A stretch of 9,958 bases of DNA, taken from contig JAFGKQ010000197.1 of NCBI GenBank assembly GCA_016928495.1, positions 1 through 9,958 of the forward strand, read 5' to 3'. The DNA comes from Candidatus Fermentibacterales bacterium (GTDB lineage Bacteria > Fermentibacterota > Fermentibacteria > Fermentibacterales > JAFGKQ01). The number at the start of each line of letters is the position of its first letter. Position 1 is the stretch's first letter. The notes beneath the pieces are model-generated. The model ran no database searches. It was not told the origin of the DNA and saw nothing but the letters and a program-made list of their open reading frames with translations. The position numbers and the translations under genes are program-made. Shown piece by piece: positions 1 through 6,111 of this stretch.

Positions 1-379
1 AGACCTGGTGGTCCAGGGCGGTTTTCTATCTCTCTGGGAGGTGCCCGGCCGCTACCTTGGCAGGGTCATGAACATCCACCCTGCGCTGCTCCCGGGCTTT
101 GGCGGCAAGGGCATGTACGGCATTCGCGTTCACCGGGCCGTGCTGGAGGCTGGCTGCAAGGTGTCCGGCTGCACCGTGCATTTCGTGGATAACCACTACG
201 ATACCGGTCCGATAATAGTCCAGCGCTGCGTTCCGGTAATGGAGGAAGACACGCCCCAGTCTCTGGCGGACAGGGTATTCGAGCAGGAGTGCGAGGCCTA
301 TCCGGAGGCGATAGACCTGTTCGCCGGAGACAGGCTGAGGATCACGCCCGAAGGCAGGGTGGAGGTCCTGGCAGGCTAG
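1..379 (+). CDS. purN: Phosphoribosylglycinamide formyltransferase, C-terminal part (5' end outside window)
   Basis: PurN transfers a formyl group from 10-formyl-tetrahydrofolate to GAR, the third step of de novo purine synthesis in the cytoplasm. The frame is open from base 2 at the window edge, so the N-terminal GAR-binding half is missing. The visible part contains NIHPALLPGFGGKGMYG, matching the family segment NIHPSLLP with the catalytic Asn and His. It is followed by HRAVLEAG, GCTVHFVD, and DTGPIIVQ, whose Asp is the family's catalytic Asp. The C-terminal helix is EQECEAYPEAI. About 125 residues are visible, out of roughly 190-210 in complete enzymes. The family usually has a short PG loop after LLP; here it reads FGGKGMYG, as in some non-proteobacterial PurN proteins. 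The stop TAG at 377-379 overlaps the stop of the convergent lipoprotein gene. Family assignment is firm. Confidence 0.93.
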   Translation, partial: DLVVQGGFLSLWEVPGRYLGRVMNIHPALLPGFGGKGMYGIRVHRAVLEAGCKVSGCTVHFVDNHYDTGPIIVQRCVPVMEEDTPQSLADRVFEQECEAYPEAIDLFAGDRLRITPEGRVEVLAG

Positions 380-1224
380 GGCTCGGGCCCTTCTTCGACG
401 ACCTCCCGCCTTATGGTGAGAAGCCCGTACTGGTGGCACTGGATCATGCACTGACCACACTGGACGCACAGGTCGTGGTCGATGTGCACCCGCCCGGGGT
501 GCTCTCCCGTGCTGTCCTCGAACCACACCGCATCCACTGGGCACCCGGGCCCGCACGAGTCGAGCAGTATGTAGCAGGCCTCGGCGCAGTCACCGCAGTA
601 CTGCTCCCAGTTGGTGTAGCGCATGTAGTAGCGGGAGGACGTGCACACGGGGTCCGAATAGGCCCCGCCCGGGGAGACGGCGCAGACTCCGAAGTAGTAG
701 GGCTGCCCATACGAGTTGTCGGATATGGCATCGAACGGGCAGGTCCTGAAGCACTCCCCGCACTGGGTGCAGAGGGCCGGATCGATGACGGCCTTGCCCG
801 ACGCGGATACCGTTATGGCATCATGGGGGCAGGCGGCTTCGCAGAGGCCGCAGCCGACGCAGGTGTTCTCGAAGACCTCGGGCTGGACGAAGACCGGTAC
901 GGCATCCGTGGGGGATCCGGCGGGCAGTGAGGCGACCACGACCGCGTCATCCCAGTTGGAGGCGCTCATGGGCATCGGATAGACTCTCACCTCGTAGCTG
1001 CTGGCTCCTTCGACGGGCTGCCATGAGAGCGTGAACGGCACGGGATCCGGTGGTACGACCGGTGGAGGGCTGAAGAAGCTGGAGTCGGTGTAGCCCGTTT
1101 CCACGCTCACGGCGCCTACGGGGGGAGGAGGGCTTCCCGAGGGGGAGTGCTCGCTGAGACACGCCGCAGTGACGGCAAGAACACAACACGCCGAAACCAG
1201 CAGGTGCTGCTTCAAGTCTGTCAT
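376..1224 (-). CDS. Exported, probably lipid-anchored, protein with ferredoxin motifs apparently inserted in an Fn3-like domain
   Basis: 282 residues. Residues 1-22 form a short signal with hydrophobic core LVSACCVLAVTAAC. Cys22 is a possible lipobox Cys, although Thr at -3 is atypical. A Pro-rich linker follows (about 28-63). Residues 64-82 (FTLSWQPVEGASSYEVRVY) read like the first strands of a fibronectin type III domain. A bacterial-type ferredoxin module follows at 122-167, with Cys122/125/128/132-Pro and Cys152/155/158/162-Pro, each a CxxCxxCxxxCP motif. Residues 176-195 (YYFGVCAVSPGGAYSDPVC) resemble the closing Fn3 strands. A second ferredoxin-like part has an irregular set, Cys210/213/224/228-Pro with a 10-residue gap and an extra Cys217, then Cys253/256/259/263. 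I infer electron transfer or Fe-S binding at the cell envelope; partner and substrate are unknown. The ATG follows GGAAGG with no spacer, so the ribosome site is unusual. No operon partner is visible. Confidence 0.85.
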   Translation of the reverse strand: MTDLKQHLLVSACCVLAVTAACLSEHSPSGSPPPPVGAVSVETGYTDSSFFSPPPVVPPDPVPFTLSWQPVEGASSYEVRVYPMPMSASNWDDAVVVASLPAGSPTDAVPVFVQPEVFENTCVGCGLCEAACPHDAITVSASGKAVIDPALCTQCGECFRTCPFDAISDNSYGQPYYFGVCAVSPGGAYSDPVCTSSRYYMRYTNWEQYCGDCAEACYILLDSCGPGCPVDAVWFEDSTGEHPGRVHIDHDLCVQCGQCMIQCHQYGLLTIRREVVEEGPEP

Positions 1225-1521
1225 CCTTCCGCTCGGCTGACTGGGCTCCGAGCGCCCAGGGACCCAGCCGTATATATCTGCCTTCCCCGTCCCGCTGTCA
1301 GCCCCGGGAGGCGCGGTTCTGGCCTGTGGTCATGGGAAGCGACCTGTCCCGCGATCCAAGCAACCCGGGTGCGCTGCCTTCGGTTCCGTTGCGTGGGCTG
1401 TCGCTCTGTGCCTGGAGGCATGGCTTGCCCCCATGCCGCCCGCACAGTCATTGTCTGTCTGATTCGAGCAGTATTGGCGAGCCTGCCGTTCGCCCCGCGC
1501 GCGGCGAGGAGTGAGACCTGC
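1225..1521. other. Divergent intergenic region between the lipoprotein and cyclase genes
   Basis: This gap of 297 bases separates two divergent genes. The cyclase frame stays open across it, back to 1147 inside the lipoprotein gene. The translated stretch has no recognisable domain, is rich in Arg, Pro and Cys, and overlaps the opposite gene, so I treat it as non-coding. It holds the candidate minus-strand promoter at 1271-1301 and an AGGAG ribosome site at 1507-1511, 10 nt before the ATG at 1522. I see no convincing plus-strand promoter; TTGTCT at 1451-1456 has no matching -10 at normal spacing. Confidence 0.6.
1271..1301 (-). promoter_or_regulatory. Possible sigma70-type promoter of the ferredoxin lipoprotein gene
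   Basis: Read on the minus strand, CTGACA (1301-1296) matches 5 of 6 bases of the -35 consensus. An AT tract GATATATA lies 17-19 bp downstream (1278-1271), the only AT-rich patch in this GC-rich gap. The best -10 register is uncertain because none has both the conserved A and the final T. The implied leader to the ATG at 1224 would be about 40 nt. This is motif matching only. Confidence 0.35.
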
Positions 1522-4500
1522 ATGTCGGATTACCTGGCGTCTCTGATCAGAGAGGATCTCGAGAAGCTCTCGGAGATCGTCGTCGACCGCGCCCCGGCAT
1601 CCGGCAAGCTCCTGCCTGGCGAGAGACGCAGGGTAGCCATTCTGTTCCTCGATCTCAGCGGCTTCACCGCTCTGTCGGAGCGTCTGGATCACGAGGTCCT
1701 TCACCGCCTCACGGGCGGGCTGATGAAGGCTCTGGCCAGGGTGGTCGAAGCGCATGGCGGCTACGTGGACAAGTTCGAGGGCGACAGGATCATGGCGCTC
1801 TTCGGGGCCCGGGCCGCCTTCGAGAACGACTGCTCGAGGGCGGTCGCGTCCGGGCTTCGGATGCTGGAGACCATCGAGGAGATCAATGGCATACTGCAGT
1901 CCTGCTCCCCTGGCGGTGCTCCGACCAGGCTCTCGGCCAGGGTGGGGATCAGCTTCGGGTCCGTCACGGTGGGTCCCGACCCTTCCGGGCATCTCACGGC
2001 GATGGGCGAGGAAGTGAGCATGGCCTCGAGGCTCGAGGAAACGGCCCGGGTGGGAACGGTCCAGGTGGCCTCCAGGGTCCGTCGGGAGTGTGGCGACCTC
2101 TTCGAATGGCTGGACCTGGGGGACATGGCCATCGATGGCATAAGCAAGCCCGTGCGGACCTTCAGACCCCTCGGCCCGGGGTCGGTCCGAAGGGACAGGT
2201 GGGAGAGGGCGTCGCGCGTGGCCAGGTCACCCCTGGTCGGCCGGCGGCGCGAGACGCTGAGGCTCTACGAGCTATGGGACAAGCAGAGAGCGGGAGTGGG
2301 TCGCAACCGCAGGGGCGGGGCAGTTCACGTGCTGCTGGAGATCGTGGGTGATGCCGGCATAGGCAAGTCACGGCTCGTGGAGGAGTTCCTGGATGCCCGG
2401 AGCGGGGAAGAGGCGGGGATTTCGGTGCTCCGGGGCCAGGCGCAATCGTTCGCTCAGCCTCCCTACCGCGTCTGGACCAGCCTTATCAAGGAGCATCTGG
2501 GTATCGGCCCCGCTGACGGTGACCCGGTCAGCAGGCTCTGCTCCTGGGCTTCGGGGGTCCCCGAGGATCTGGATGGCTCCATGCCCTTCCTCTCGGCCCT
2601 CCTGTCCAGTGACTTCGAGGATCAGCGCCTCAGGCAGCTCGACGGAGAGGCTCGCCACCAGGAGACTCTGGCCGCGATCCGCGACTTCGTCAGGGCGGCG
2701 GCCGGAAACAGCCCGGGGAGAGTGGTCCTGGTGCTCGAAGACCTGCAGTGGATGGACGCGGCCTCGCGCGAGGCGCTGGAGTTCGTGCTCGGCAACTGCG
2801 ATACGGCGAGACCGATTCTGTTCCTGTGCCTCAGCAGGCCGGCAGATCAGGAGGGCTGGGCCGGCCCCGCGGCCATCCCACCCGGATACGTCCGGAACAG
2901 GCGTATCAGACTGGAGTCCCTCAACGAGGAGTACATGGCCACGATCGCCGGCTACGTACTGAGACCGGATAGCGCAGACTCCGTAGACCAGTACCTTCCG
3001 GCGGGAGTCGGGCGATTCCTGCTCGACCGGGCGCAGGGCAATCCCTTCTTCCTGGAGGAGCTGATCCTCCACCTGCTCGAGATGGGCATCCTCGAGCCTT
3101 CGGACGATGGATGGAGAGTCGACGGCTGCCTCGAGGATGTCCAGGTGCCGGCATCCGTGAGCGGAATCGTGTGCGCGAGGCTCGACGGTCTGCCCAGGGA
3201 GCTCAGGGCCACGCTCCAGTGCGCCTCCGTTCTCGGCCCCTCGTTCGGAGAGCGGCTGTTCGGGGCGGTGAGCACCGTCATGGAGCTGGATCAGGAACCG
3301 GCGCAACTGGCCCGGGACCTGGTCAGCCGTGGCTTCCTGACCGACGCGGGTCCCGATTCGGGCGCCTTCTCGTTCGTGCACGAGCTCGTGAGGGAGTCGG
3401 CCTACGAGACCATGCTGGTGCACAACAGGAAGGTAATACACTCCAGGACGGCTCGAGTGCTCGAGCAGGACTACCCGGACTTCTCGGCTGCCAACCCCGA
3501 CGTGGTGGCGGAGCACTTCCTGAAGGCGGGCGACATGGATGGGGCCATCAGGTGGGGCATGGCTGCCCTTTCCAGATGCGTCAGCGACTACCGCAACGAG
3601 GAGGGTCTGGAATGGGCGGCGAGGCTCCAGGGCTGGATCGTGAGCAGCGTGACTGATCGCGGAGAGGCGCGCGAGCTGGAGTTCCAGGCCCTCACGAGCA
3701 AGCTCTCGATCCTGGAGGTACTCGGCAGGACGGGGGAGGCCGGGTCCGTGCTGGAACGCATGGAGGAGCTGGCCCGCGAGCAGTCCTCGAACCTCTGGAT
3801 GGCATGGGTGATGCGGCACCGCGCCTCCCTTCTCCACCTGATGGGCAAGGTCAGCGAGGCCGCTGAGCTCGTGACCAGGGCTCTGGCGACAGCCAGGGAG
3901 CAGGGGGATGTGAAGCTCCAGATGGACTGCTACCAGATCATGGGCCGTCTGCACTGGCTCCGAGGGCACTTCGAGGAAGCCCTGGAGAGCTACGCGGCCT
4001 CGCGCGTTCTAAGCGACGGCAGCGAGGACAGGACATCCGGCTTCGCGGGCCAGCGGGTCAACATCGGCTCGATACTGATACAGCAGGGACGATACGAGGA
4101 TGCGAAGCGCGACTACGACGAGGCTCTCGACATCTATCGCGATGCCGGGGACAGGCGTGGTGAGGCGCGTGTTCTTTCCTCGCTCGGAGTCCTTCACGGG
4201 ATGAAATCGGATATGGGACGGGCTCTTGCCTGCATGGAGGAGGCGCTGCGCATCTACGTGGAGATCGGGAACAGGAGAGGCGAGGGCGTGGTCCTGGGCA
4301 ACCTCGCTGTCTGCCGCTTCGAGGCGGGGGATGTCGAGAGCGCGCTGGAGACTGCCAGGCGGTCGCTCGACATCCACCGGGAGATCGGCAACCGCAAGAG
4401 CCAGGGCGTCGCACTGAACAACGTCGGGGACTTCAGCCGGACTCTCGGGCGGAGCAGGGAGGCGCGGGAGGCCTACGAGCAGGCGCTGGTCATAGCGCTG

Positions 4501-4740
4501 GAGGTGGGCAACCCGGCCAGCGAGGCGAGCGTCAGGAGCGGAATGGGCCTGCTGGAGCTCTCGGAAGGGGAGATCGAGCTGGCCGCACAGCACTACGAGC
4601 GGGCAAGCAGTATTGCGGAGGAGCTGCACCTGACGGAGAGCATGCTTCCCAGGCTGAGGGAGCTGGGCATGAGGCTTCTCGAGACCGGGAAGGTCGGGGA
4701 ACAGCGGCTCTCACTGCCCTCGGCCTGGGAGGAGGAATAG
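1522..4740 (+). CDS. Class III adenylate cyclase - AAA/STAND-like ATPase - TPR signalling protein
   Basis: 1072 residues, cytoplasmic (no signal or membrane segment). The family would convert ATP to cAMP under control of a nucleotide-binding and protein-interaction module, like human soluble adenylyl cyclase and many bacterial homologues. Cyclase domain about 34-215: metal-binding Asp44 in FLDLSGFTALSE and Asp88 in DKFEGDRIMALFG. Lys84 and Thr159 fit adenine selection, and Arg170 is kept in GEEVSMASRLE. The usual transition-state Asn is Ser166. ATPase about 236-530: VGRRRE entry, Walker A GDAGIGKS (276-283), Walker B VVLVLEDLQWMD (401-412), and the NPFFLEEL segment common in this family. A helical region with FVHELVRESAYE follows, then TPRs (about 660-1035) with a clear 40-residue period at the end. 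Only one cyclase domain is present, so a homodimer is expected. The start at 1522 is chosen from AGGAG at 1507-1511 and the absence of domain homology upstream. Confidence 0.92.
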   Translation: MSDYLASLIREDLEKLSEIVVDRAPASGKLLPGERRRVAILFLDLSGFTALSERLDHEVLHRLTGGLMKALARVVEAHGGYVDKFEGDRIMALFGARAAFENDCSRAVASGLRMLETIEEINGILQSCSPGGAPTRLSARVGISFGSVTVGPDPSGHLTAMGEEVSMASRLEETARVGTVQVASRVRRECGDLFEWLDLGDMAIDGISKPVRTFRPLGPGSVRRDRWERASRVARSPLVGRRRETLRLYELWDKQRAGVGRNRRGGAVHVLLEIVGDAGIGKSRLVEEFLDARSGEEAGISVLRGQAQSFAQPPYRVWTSLIKEHLGIGPADGDPVSRLCSWASGVPEDLDGSMPFLSALLSSDFEDQRLRQLDGEARHQETLAAIRDFVRAAAGNSPGRVVLVLEDLQWMDAASREALEFVLGNCDTARPILFLCLSRPADQEGWAGPAAIPPGYVRNRRIRLESLNEEYMATIAGYVLRPDSADSVDQYLPAGVGRFLLDRAQGNPFFLEELILHLLEMGILEPSDDGWRVDGCLEDVQVPASVSGIVCARLDGLPRELRATLQCASVLGPSFGERLFGAVSTVMELDQEPAQLARDLVSRGFLTDAGPDSGAFSFVHELVRESAYETMLVHNRKVIHSRTARVLEQDYPDFSAANPDVVAEHFLKAGDMDGAIRWGMAALSRCVSDYRNEEGLEWAARLQGWIVSSVTDRGEARELEFQALTSKLSILEVLGRTGEAGSVLERMEELAREQSSNLWMAWVMRHRASLLHLMGKVSEAAELVTRALATAREQGDVKLQMDCYQIMGRLHWLRGHFEEALESYAASRVLSDGSEDRTSGFAGQRVNIGSILIQQGRYEDAKRDYDEALDIYRDAGDRRGEARVLSSLGVLHGMKSDMGRALACMEEALRIYVEIGNRRGEGVVLGNLAVCRFEAGDVESALETARRSLDIHREIGNRKSQGVALNNVGDFSRTLGRSREAREAYEQALVIALEVGNPASEASVRSGMGLLELSEGEIELAAQHYERASSIAEELHLTESMLPRLRELGMRLLETGKVGEQRLSLPSAWEEE
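4141..4620 (+). repeat. Four in-gene 120-bp repeats encoding 40-residue TPR units
   Basis: Units start at 4141, 4261, 4381 and 4501, exactly 120 bp apart and in frame. Their first residues are DAGDRRGEAR, EIGNRRGEGV, EIGNRKSQGV and EVGNPASEAS (residues 874, 914, 954 and 994). DNA similarity is clearest between units two and three (GAGATCGG-AAC-...-AGGGCGT). The 40-residue spacing with a G(D/N)R start is the extended TPR type seen in LGN-like and Rap-like peptide- or protein-binding scaffolds. This supports a ligand- or partner-sensing C-terminus for the cyclase. Confidence 0.8.
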
Positions 4741-4757
4741 CGGAGGACGGGGAGAGA

Positions 4758-5462
4758 TCAGTCCTTCGCGAGCTGCTTCCGCACCAGCTCGAGCATTGCC
4801 GCTCTGAGCTCCTCGTCGACGCCGGGGTCCAGATCGATCTGAATGGTGATCCTGCATGAGCCTCCGGTCTCCCCCCGGGGAGCTGCTGAGGAGGCTTGGG
4901 CCCTTGAATCAGCCTGGCCGGTGGCGGCTTCCTCTGCGAAGGCCCGCTCGAGGCCGACATCCGGCTCCGGGGCTGCCGGCGATTCGCTCTTCGCCGCCTT
5001 CGACCTCCTGGCAGGCTCTTCCTGCTTCCTCTCCTGCTTCTGGACCTCTCCCAGCTTCGCGAGGTCGCAGAGCACCTTGAAGGTCAGGATCATGTAGGCG
5101 GCTTCCTGGTCGCCGGTCCTGGTCTCCTTCTTGAAGAAGTCCATCAGTGGCCTGCCGTCGGCGGACTGGGCTTCCGGGACCGCCTTGAAGAGCTTCCAGT
5201 AGCCTGCCTTCACGGCCTCTCCAAGCAGCTTCGGCCCCCGGCCCTTGTGCCTGACGCCGCTCCAGAGCTCGGTGGGGAGGCCATCGGGGTCGGTGAAGCC
5301 CAGGAAGGTCAGGAGCATCTCGAGGCTCTCGTCCGTCTCCCTGCGGAAGCCTGCCGCGACCAGGTAGTCCTCGCTCACCTTCTCCGGCGGATCGTTGGTC
5401 CGTATGTGGTTGAGGAGAAGCTCTATGCTGCCGGGGTCTCTGACCGCGGGGAAGTCAGCCAT
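4758..5462 (-). CDS. DUF5343-type protein of unknown function
   Basis: 234 residues, soluble, no signal peptide. Residues 10-140 match the DUF5343 pattern as I remember it. There is an N-terminal winged-helix-like part (GSIELLLNHI...DYLVAAGFR), LEMLLTFLGFTDPDGLPTEL (48-67), and GEAVKAGYWKLF (81-92), the family's aL..ai..gY..LF block. Residues 140-200 form a charged, Ala/Pro/Glu-rich, probably disordered linker. Residues 203-231 (CRITIQIDLDPGVDEELRAA and onward) match the short C-terminal IQIxL segment often found in these proteins. Such proteins are often found near defence or accessory genes, but no reaction is known to me and none is claimed. The ATG has a good ribosome site (GAGAGGAG, about 6 nt upstream). 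The 3' end lies 17 bp from the convergent cyclase stop. It is the last gene of the minus-strand run, 92 bp after the deaminase. Confidence 0.78.
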   Translation of the reverse strand: MADFPAVRDPGSIELLLNHIRTNDPPEKVSEDYLVAAGFRRETDESLEMLLTFLGFTDPDGLPTELWSGVRHKGRGPKLLGEAVKAGYWKLFKAVPEAQSADGRPLMDFFKKETRTGDQEAAYMILTFKVLCDLAKLGEVQKQERKQEEPARRSKAAKSESPAAPEPDVGLERAFAEEAATGQADSRAQASSAAPRGETGGSCRITIQIDLDPGVDEELRAAMLELVRKQLAKD

Positions 5463-5554
5463 CGGGTGCTCCTCTCAATATCTGATGCGCGATTCTCCAC
5501 ATCCATTGTCCGGATACTAACACCCGTGCGCTCGGCGCGCCCAGCCCGGAGGAG

Positions 5555-6031
5555 TCAGTCGCGCCTCCTGGCGGAAGGGTAGGAATCGAGGTCGTAGTTG
5601 ATTGTCAGGCCAGGCATGGGGATTCTGGACAGCTCGACCCCCGATTCCCCGAAGAACCTCTCCGCCAGGGTGTCGTGGTAGTCAGAGAAGACGACCACGC
5701 GCTCGATTCCGGCAGCAATCAGGGCCTTGGCGCAGGTGGTGCAGGGAAGGTTGGTGACGTAGGCCGTGGCGCCCCTGAGGCTCACGCCGTGCCGTGCGGC
5801 CTGGCATATGGCGTTCATCTCCGCATGGTTGGTCCGGACGCAATGGTTGTCCACGACCAGGCAGCCCTCGTCCTCGCAGTGGGGCGAGCCCGGGAGCGAG
5901 CCGTTGTAGCCCGTCGAGAGGACGTACTTGTCCTTGACCAGCACGCACCCGCAGTGCATGCGGGGGCAGGTAGCCCTCTCCGATGCCAGCATGGCGAGCT
6001 TCAGGAAGTACTGGTCCCAGGATGGTCTCAG
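5555..6031 (-). CDS. comEB: dCMP deaminase (ComEB family), apparent CTG start
   Basis: 158 residues counted from a CTG at 6031. The family deaminates dCMP to dUMP for thymidylate synthesis, using a catalytic zinc, in the cytoplasm. The zinc site is HAE (69-71, catalytic Glu71) and PCTTC (96-100). Other conserved blocks are ERATCPR (18-24), GYNGSLPGSPHC (41-52), GAxAYVT near 88-93, and a C-terminal NYDLDSY. The first ATG in frame (5992) would remove RPSWDQYFLKLA, the conserved first helix of the family (RPSWDEYF). That helix is encoded immediately upstream, after a CTG at 6031-6029 preceded by AAAGGAG (6044-6038) with a 6-nt spacer. The frame closes with TGA at 6046-6044. The preceding gene ends at 6112. 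Residues Cys22, Cys27, Cys29, His51 and Cys52 could include a structural zinc site. The family is certain; the start codon is an inference. Confidence 0.9.
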   Translation of the reverse strand: MRPSWDQYFLKLAMLASERATCPRMHCGCVLVKDKYVLSTGYNGSLPGSPHCEDEGCLVVDNHCVRTNHAEMNAICQAARHGVSLRGATAYVTNLPCTTCAKALIAAGIERVVVFSDYHDTLAERFFGESGVELSRIPMPGLTINYDLDSYPSARRRD

Positions 6032-6037
6032 GACGCT

Positions 6038-6044
6038 CTCCTTT
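6038..6044 (-). promoter_or_regulatory. Shine-Dalgarno AAAGGAG supporting the CTG start of the dCMP deaminase
   Basis: Read on the minus strand the bases are AAAGGAG, followed by six bases (AGCGTC) and then CTG at 6031-6029. The site is near-optimal for position and complementarity to 16S rRNA. It lies 45 bases or more upstream of the first ATG (5992), too far to serve that codon. It also overlaps the in-frame TGA (6046-6044), which limits any further N-terminal extension. Confidence 0.75.
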
Positions 6045-6063
6045 CAGGCGGGCATGGTCCGAC

Positions 6064-6098
6064 AGACTATTCTCGCTCGAATGCGGCTCGGGGTAAAG
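6064..6098 (-). promoter_or_regulatory. Weak candidate promoter before the dCMP deaminase
   Basis: In the 80-bp gap after the barrel gene, the minus strand reads TTTACC, 17 bases, then GAGAAT. Each hexamer matches four of six sigma70 consensus bases, including the conserved A and T of the -10. If real, the deaminase has its own promoter with a leader of about 35-40 nt. The deaminase could equally be read from upstream genes. Confidence 0.3.
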
Positions 6099-6111
6099 GA
6101 CCGGCCGATGC

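Noticed and set aside
289-930. Plus-strand open frame opposite the ferredoxin lipoprotein
   Set aside because: It is antisense to a gene with ordered CxxCxxCxxxCP motifs and has no domain of its own.
1469-1477. AGTATTGG in the divergent gap, like the operator half-site
   Set aside because: A single short half-site without its partner or correct promoter position is likely chance.
1147-1521. In-frame upstream extension of the cyclase gene by 125 codons
   Set aside because: It overlaps the lipoprotein gene, has no recognisable domain and unlikely composition, while 1522 has an AGGAG site and begins a family-like N-terminus.
2368-3969. Long open frame antisense to the cyclase gene
   Set aside because: High GC content leaves the reverse frame of a real gene open. 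The translation is low-complexity His/Arg/Pro-rich with no motif.
4141-4620. 120-bp periodic sequence as a CRISPR-like or mobile repeat
   Set aside because: The repeats are in frame, diverged and encode TPR units.
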